This document shows, piece by piece, positions 60,429-64,000 of a stretch of 64,000 nucleotides of DNA (its first letter is position 1; the number at the start of each line of letters is the position of its first letter). The translations under genes were made by a program, and so were the position numbers. The notes under the pieces were generated by a model, which saw nothing but the letters and a program-made list of their open reading frames with translations, had not been told where the DNA came from and searched no databases. The DNA lies in the NCBI RefSeq assembly GCF_031846445.1, contig NZ_JAVRHR010000001.1, positions 868,001 to 932,000 of the forward strand, read 5' to 3'. Source of the stretch: Croceitalea rosinachiae (GTDB taxonomy: Bacteria > Bacteroidota > Bacteroidia > Flavobacteriales > Flavobacteriaceae).

Positions 60429-61781
60429 TTAGTATGCTTTAGCCTCTCCTTTTATTGCATTAAGAACGGTTTGAAAAATTATTTTGATATCCAAGAACAA
60501 TGACCAGTTCTCAATATAAAATATGTCGAACTTAATACGATTTAAAATATCAGCATTATACTCTATTTCGCCCCTATAACCCCTAACCTGGGCAAGACCA
60601 GTAATGCCCGGTTTTACAAAATGCCTCACCATATATTTGTCAACCTTGTCAGAATACTCATTAGTATGTTTGACCATATGAGGCCTTGGCCCAACAACAG
60701 ACATCGTGCCAAAAAGCACATTGTAAAATTGCGGCAGTTCATCAATACTTGTTCTTCTTAAAATCTTACCTAACCGAGTGACACGCATATCATTTTTGGT
60801 GGCTTGAAAATTGTCTGCATCATTATTTGGAGCCATTGATCGAAACTTGTAACAATAAAACTCTCTATTGTCAACCCCATTTCGCCTTTGTCTAAAAAAG
60901 ACAGGTCCTTTAGATTCTAATGAAATAAAAATTGCCAATATTGGCGTTAACCAAGACAAAAGACCTAAAATTATCACTAGTGAGAATAAAACATCAAAAC
61001 TTCTTTTCAAGAAAGAGTTAATAGGATTATGAAGTGGAATATCTCGTAATGAGAGTACGGGTATATAATCGTAATACTCAAACTTCAATTTTTTTGAAAA
61101 GACATTCTTATTATCAGGAATGAACTTTAGGGTTTTCAAATTGTTGTCGGCAAAATTTATAAATTGTGTCAATTCATCATTTTTTAGCTCAGAAATGGAG
61201 CAATAAATTTCATCCACCATATTATCAATGATAAACCGAAAGCAATTTTCTAAATCGAAATTTTCTTTTTTAGGAGAAAACTGCCTCAAAAAACTATATC
61301 CAAACTCACTTCTTTCTTTAAAAACAGTAACCAATTGATTCGTTTTTTTGTTCTCTCCTATAACCACTACGTTACGCAAATTACCTTTGACACGTTCCCG
61401 ATATTCCATCAACAATAAATAACTCAAAAACTTAATAAATGAAATAGCAATGAATACATAAATGAAATACTGGCCAAGGGCAAGTCTACTTATCACAGGC
61501 TGCTTAAAGAACCCAATAAAAGCATAAAGTATCAAGAAGAAAAAGACGAATTGGGTAAATATAAGACGTAAAATATATGCCACTTTGGTAAAACGATATA
61601 TTCCATAAAATTCGTTTTTGGTCGATAAAACTATCCAACATAGAGATATGTATGTATGAATCAGGTAAGGGGTCTGAAAATTAATAGGAAGTGCATAAAG
61701 AAAAAGATTTATGATACTTAAATCTATTCCGTATGAAACAGGGGTAATTAGGTTTGAATATCGATGTTGTTTAAAAAACAT
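60429..61781 (-). CDS. Polyprenyl-phosphate sugar-phosphate transferase (initiating, WcaJ-like)
   Basis: Starts exopolysaccharide repeat units by moving sugar-1-phosphate onto undecaprenyl phosphate. 450 residues: four to five N-terminal helices, a CoA-binding-like middle part (VVVIGENKKTNQLV), a further helix, and the C-terminal bacterial sugar transferase domain (FKRSFDVLFSLVIILG, RTSIDELPQFYNVLFG, MSVVGPRPHM). Sugar not determined. Confidence 0.92.
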   Translation of the reverse strand: MFFKQHRYSNLITPVSYGIDLSIINLFLYALPINFQTPYLIHTYISLCWIVLSTKNEFYGIYRFTKVAYILRLIFTQFVFFFLILYAFIGFFKQPVISRLALGQYFIYVFIAISFIKFLSYLLLMEYRERVKGNLRNVVVIGENKKTNQLVTVFKERSEFGYSFLRQFSPKKENFDLENCFRFIIDNMVDEIYCSISELKNDELTQFINFADNNLKTLKFIPDNKNVFSKKLKFEYYDYIPVLSLRDIPLHNPINSFLKRSFDVLFSLVIILGLLSWLTPILAIFISLESKGPVFFRQRRNGVDNREFYCYKFRSMAPNNDADNFQATKNDMRVTRLGKILRRTSIDELPQFYNVLFGTMSVVGPRPHMVKHTNEYSDKVDKYMVRHFVKPGITGLAQVRGYRGEIEYNADILNRIKFDIFYIENWSLFLDIKIIFQTVLNAIKGEAKAY

Positions 61782-61807
61782 TCTAGAGGTTAGATTGAGT
61801 AAAGATA

Positions 61808-62545
61808 TTAAAAGCCTAACTTCTCTTTAATCAATAAAAAAATAAACTTACTGTTTCCAACTAGATAGCGCTTCCACATTCGTTTGGGTTCTTGAATAAA
61901 TCTATAAAACCACTCCAAGCCCGCATTTTGCATCCAAAGAGGAGCTCTTTTGACTTTTCCAGACACAACATCAAAACTTCCTCCAACACCCATGATAAAA
62001 TTCACTTTCTTTAGTATTGCCTTATTTTGATACAAAAAATTCTCTTTTGTTGGCGAACTAATAGCAACAAATAAAATATTTGCCCCGCTATTAGAAATAT
62101 CAACTGCTATTTGTTCTTCATCATGTTTATTGAAATAGCCGTTTCTATAACCAGCAATAATATTTGGGGAATATTTTTCAGAGTAATTCTCGACAACCTT
62201 AGTAAGGACATCTTCCTTAGCTCCAAAGAAAAAGATCTTATATTGTTTTTGATGGGCTAATTCCACCAAGTTTTCCATTAAATCTATTCCAGCAACTCTT
62301 TCTTTTAACGGCTTACCAAGTACTCTGGAAGCCCAAACTACAGCTTGTCCATCAGCATTTATTAAATCACTATTGTTCACACTTTGTTTTAGCTGAACGT
62401 CTTTTTGCATTTCTACAATCTTACCCGCATTTACAACTACATGATGGAGATGATTACCTTGAGAAATAGAATCCTCAACTACCTTCAAAGTCTCTTGCAT
62501 GTTAAGATTATGAATATAACTACCAACTATTTTTATCTTGTCCAT
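61808..62545 (-). CDS. WecG/TagA/CpsF-family glycosyltransferase (GT26)
   Basis: 245 residues. Typical family segments: ADGQAVVWASR with RVAGIDLM, FFGAKEDV, and a C-terminal region GLEWFYRFIQEPKRMWKRYL. Adds the second sugar (ManNAcA or similar) to lipid-linked intermediates. Follows the deacetylase-like gene by 66 bases. Confidence 0.92.
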   Translation of the reverse strand: MDKIKIVGSYIHNLNMQETLKVVEDSISQGNHLHHVVVNAGKIVEMQKDVQLKQSVNNSDLINADGQAVVWASRVLGKPLKERVAGIDLMENLVELAHQKQYKIFFFGAKEDVLTKVVENYSEKYSPNIIAGYRNGYFNKHDEEQIAVDISNSGANILFVAISSPTKENFLYQNKAILKKVNFIMGVGGSFDVVSGKVKRAPLWMQNAGLEWFYRFIQEPKRMWKRYLVGNSKFIFLLIKEKLGF

Positions 62546-62611
62546 TTCTTAATGTAAGTGAAAATAATTTTTCAACCAAGGCGTGACCGCAGCTTTTAAG
62601 ACTAATTAAAA

Positions 62612-63613
62612 TCAGTTTTTAAATAATTCTCTATATGTTGTATAATTATTAATTTTTGCTGAGGTTTTTATAAATTGCTTTACTTTATAAAGGGAGTAAG
62701 GAGTAAATGATTTAGGATGGCCTATCAAAACAAAATTACCATCTTTATCAGTATTCTTTTGATATTTTTTAAATGCTCGGAGTATATAACTTGCCTTAAA
62801 ACCATCTATTGAGACAACACTATATGAAGATTTACTCAACAACCGTATTATCTGTTTTTTTGACAAGGATATTGCGTTTCCATTACCATAAGGAATGTGC
62901 TTTTTTTTCTTGAATATTTTTATAATTACAAAACGCCAAAAAAACCATGGGTTAACCTTAATTGAACTAATAGGTATTTCTGTAAACTTTCCATTGGGAT
63001 CTTCAACAGTTAAGTCTTCAGAAAACCGATATTGTGTTGAAAATTGAGAAACACGGCTGAAATCAAAAAACTGATGTTCTGATTTGTATAAACCATTCGG
63101 ATAAACGGTGCTATCTATAAATATATTATTAGCTTCTAACGCCTTTTTTATTTTCTTAAAAGGTTGCGCACACCAACCACCTGCCCTAAACGCAACTGGC
63201 GCTATATCTGTAATTTCCTTTAGGATAGAATTATATCTTGTTATAATATCTAATATTTTCTCTTCACTAAAATCTGAAAGTTTATAACGTGATGTATCAA
63301 AAATCCATTCTTTTCCATTGAAAAAAGAATCTTCCCAATGTGGATGGACATGTAGTTCTATACCATGACCATTTGCTGATAAATATTTTATTTGGTCGGT
63401 TATTCTATTCCAGTCTTTAGCCAATTGCGGAAATTCATCTTTTTGGTTATTCAATCTTACTAAATAACCTGCGTCAACAAAACATGTAAATTTTATTTGA
63501 TAAAGATCAACTATTTTTAGTAGAGCATTAGTTGGCTCAATAATGCATTTCTCACAGGAACCACTATTTTTTCCAAAAAAAAGCTCATAATCCAGTGTAA
63601 TAAAAATATTCAT
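62612..63613 (-). CDS. Polysaccharide deacetylase-like protein
   Basis: 333 residues. NodB-like start (FITLDYELFFG, an Asp-Tyr-Glu in place of the common Asp-Asp) and a metal-type HVHPHW motif at about residue 110-115. Further RAGGWCAQPF matches carbohydrate esterase family 4. No signal peptide, so it may act in the cytoplasm on lipid-linked sugars; active status uncertain because the first motif is non-standard. Confidence 0.8.
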   Translation of the reverse strand: MNIFITLDYELFFGKNSGSCEKCIIEPTNALLKIVDLYQIKFTCFVDAGYLVRLNNQKDEFPQLAKDWNRITDQIKYLSANGHGIELHVHPHWEDSFFNGKEWIFDTSRYKLSDFSEEKILDIITRYNSILKEITDIAPVAFRAGGWCAQPFKKIKKALEANNIFIDSTVYPNGLYKSEHQFFDFSRVSQFSTQYRFSEDLTVEDPNGKFTEIPISSIKVNPWFFWRFVIIKIFKKKKHIPYGNGNAISLSKKQIIRLLSKSSYSVVSIDGFKASYILRAFKKYQKNTDKDGNFVLIGHPKSFTPYSLYKVKQFIKTSAKINNYTTYRELFKN

Positions 63614-63615
63614 TA

Positions 63616-64000
63616 TTAAACTTTATACCTATTAAAAATCATTAACGGGAAAGATAAAATATAGTAAATTATTTGTTTTGGCCTAGATATATTCTTTTTC
63701 CATTTATCATCTATTTTTATTCTTATTTTGCCACTACTTTTTAATCTATTACCCCCAACAATGTGCGGAATTTCATATGTTTCTTCTAATTGATATCCCT
63801 GTAAATCTAAATCAAAGATATGATTGTAAATTTCAACTAATGTTTCTTCCGTATTCTCAGTGAAATTCTCATATTTCACTTTAATAACATCTTTATCTAA
63901 CCAACAAACTATCTGACCAAAGAAATTGATTAAATAATAATATACAATTGTAGATACTGGTGTTTTGGTGGTCTGCACTTTTTTTGAAAAGGAGTTTATT
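63616..64000 (-). CDS. Sulfotransferase-like protein (partial, N-terminus outside window)
   Basis: The frame is open to the window edge, so the GTG at 63978 is not a real start. About 128 residues are visible. VIKVKYENFTENTEETLVEIYNHIF resembles the C-terminal part of sulfotransferases, with a following ...HIVGGNRLKS...DDKW pattern that fits the family's 3'-phosphate-binding GNR and final Trp. It would place sulfate on the exopolysaccharide. Moderate certainty: the N-terminal PAPS loop is not in view. Confidence 0.6.
   Translation of the reverse strand, partial: INSFSKKVQTTKTPVSTIVYYYLINFFGQIVCWLDKDVIKVKYENFTENTEETLVEIYNHIFDLDLQGYQLEETYEIPHIVGGNRLKSSGKIRIKIDDKWKKNISRPKQIIYYILSFPLMIFNRYKV

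Overview
The window looks like a chromosomal segment from a marine member of the Flavobacteriaceae (Bacteroidota). Support: AT-rich DNA, gliding and type IX secretion lineage genes (gldH, porW/sprE), an F-ATPase operon without atpD/atpC, DUF families typical of the group (DUF4292, DUF5687, DUF4254, DUF6341), starts that rarely carry a Shine-Dalgarno sequence, and several TAnnTTTG promoter elements typical of the phylum. I saw no tRNA, rRNA, CRISPR array, insertion sequence or prophage.

Layout. 1-6.2 kb (minus): a 3-oxoacid CoA-transferase pair (scoA, partial scoB), a class A penicillin-binding protein, gldH, ricT and trhO. 6.3-10 kb: a decayed gene tail with its terminator, recA, then a lipoprotein / ECF sigma factor / dual-membrane anti-sigma-like beta-barrel trio. 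10-14.5 kb: plsC, a GlsB-like protein, trpS, dprA and a CCDC81-like HU/SPOR protein. 14.5-18.7 kb: an acyl-CoA thioesterase with a decayed second copy, two related lipoproteins, an outer-membrane protein and an aldo/keto reductase, with signs of an old local duplication. 18.7-25.2 kb (minus): an envelope block of EnvC-like protein, DUF4292 lipoprotein, TPR protein, sugar nucleotidyltransferase, dut and a Wzx-like flippase. 25.3-28.2 kb: a sulfatase lipoprotein and a convergent MFS transporter. 28.3-37.1 kb (minus): porW/sprE, bactofilin, atpZ-like, a small membrane protein and atpBEFHAG. 37.4-43.5 kb: an acidic collagen-like/leucine-rich lipoprotein, an esterase lipoprotein, an ABC exporter pair and a PaaE-like reductase. 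43.6-48.5 kb: an outer-membrane receptor, a YceI protein and a LytS/LytTR two-component pair. 48.5-52.9 kb: an AraC-family remnant, a patatin and an arsenosugar biosynthesis cluster (glycosyltransferase, AhpD-like protein, ArsS, ArsM). 52.9-55.3 kb: a sterol-desaturase-family hydroxylase, a Crp/Fnr regulator and a TetR regulator. 55.2-59.4 kb: a GT9 glycosyltransferase, DUF4254, DUF6427-like, DUF6341 and purD. 59.4-64 kb: the end of an exopolysaccharide cluster (UDP-glucuronate decarboxylase, initiating sugar-phosphate transferase, WecG/TagA transferase, deacetylase-like protein, partial sulfotransferase-like protein).

Much of the window is envelope-directed: peptidoglycan synthesis and hydrolase activation, lipoproteins, gliding/T9SS, exopolysaccharide and outer-membrane sensing. 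The most distinctive points are the arsenosugar cluster with its own glycosyltransferase, the sigma factor paired with a protein that appears to span both membranes, the duplicated and decayed thioesterase locus, and the proline-free collagen-like lipoprotein. Most other content is conserved housekeeping for the family.
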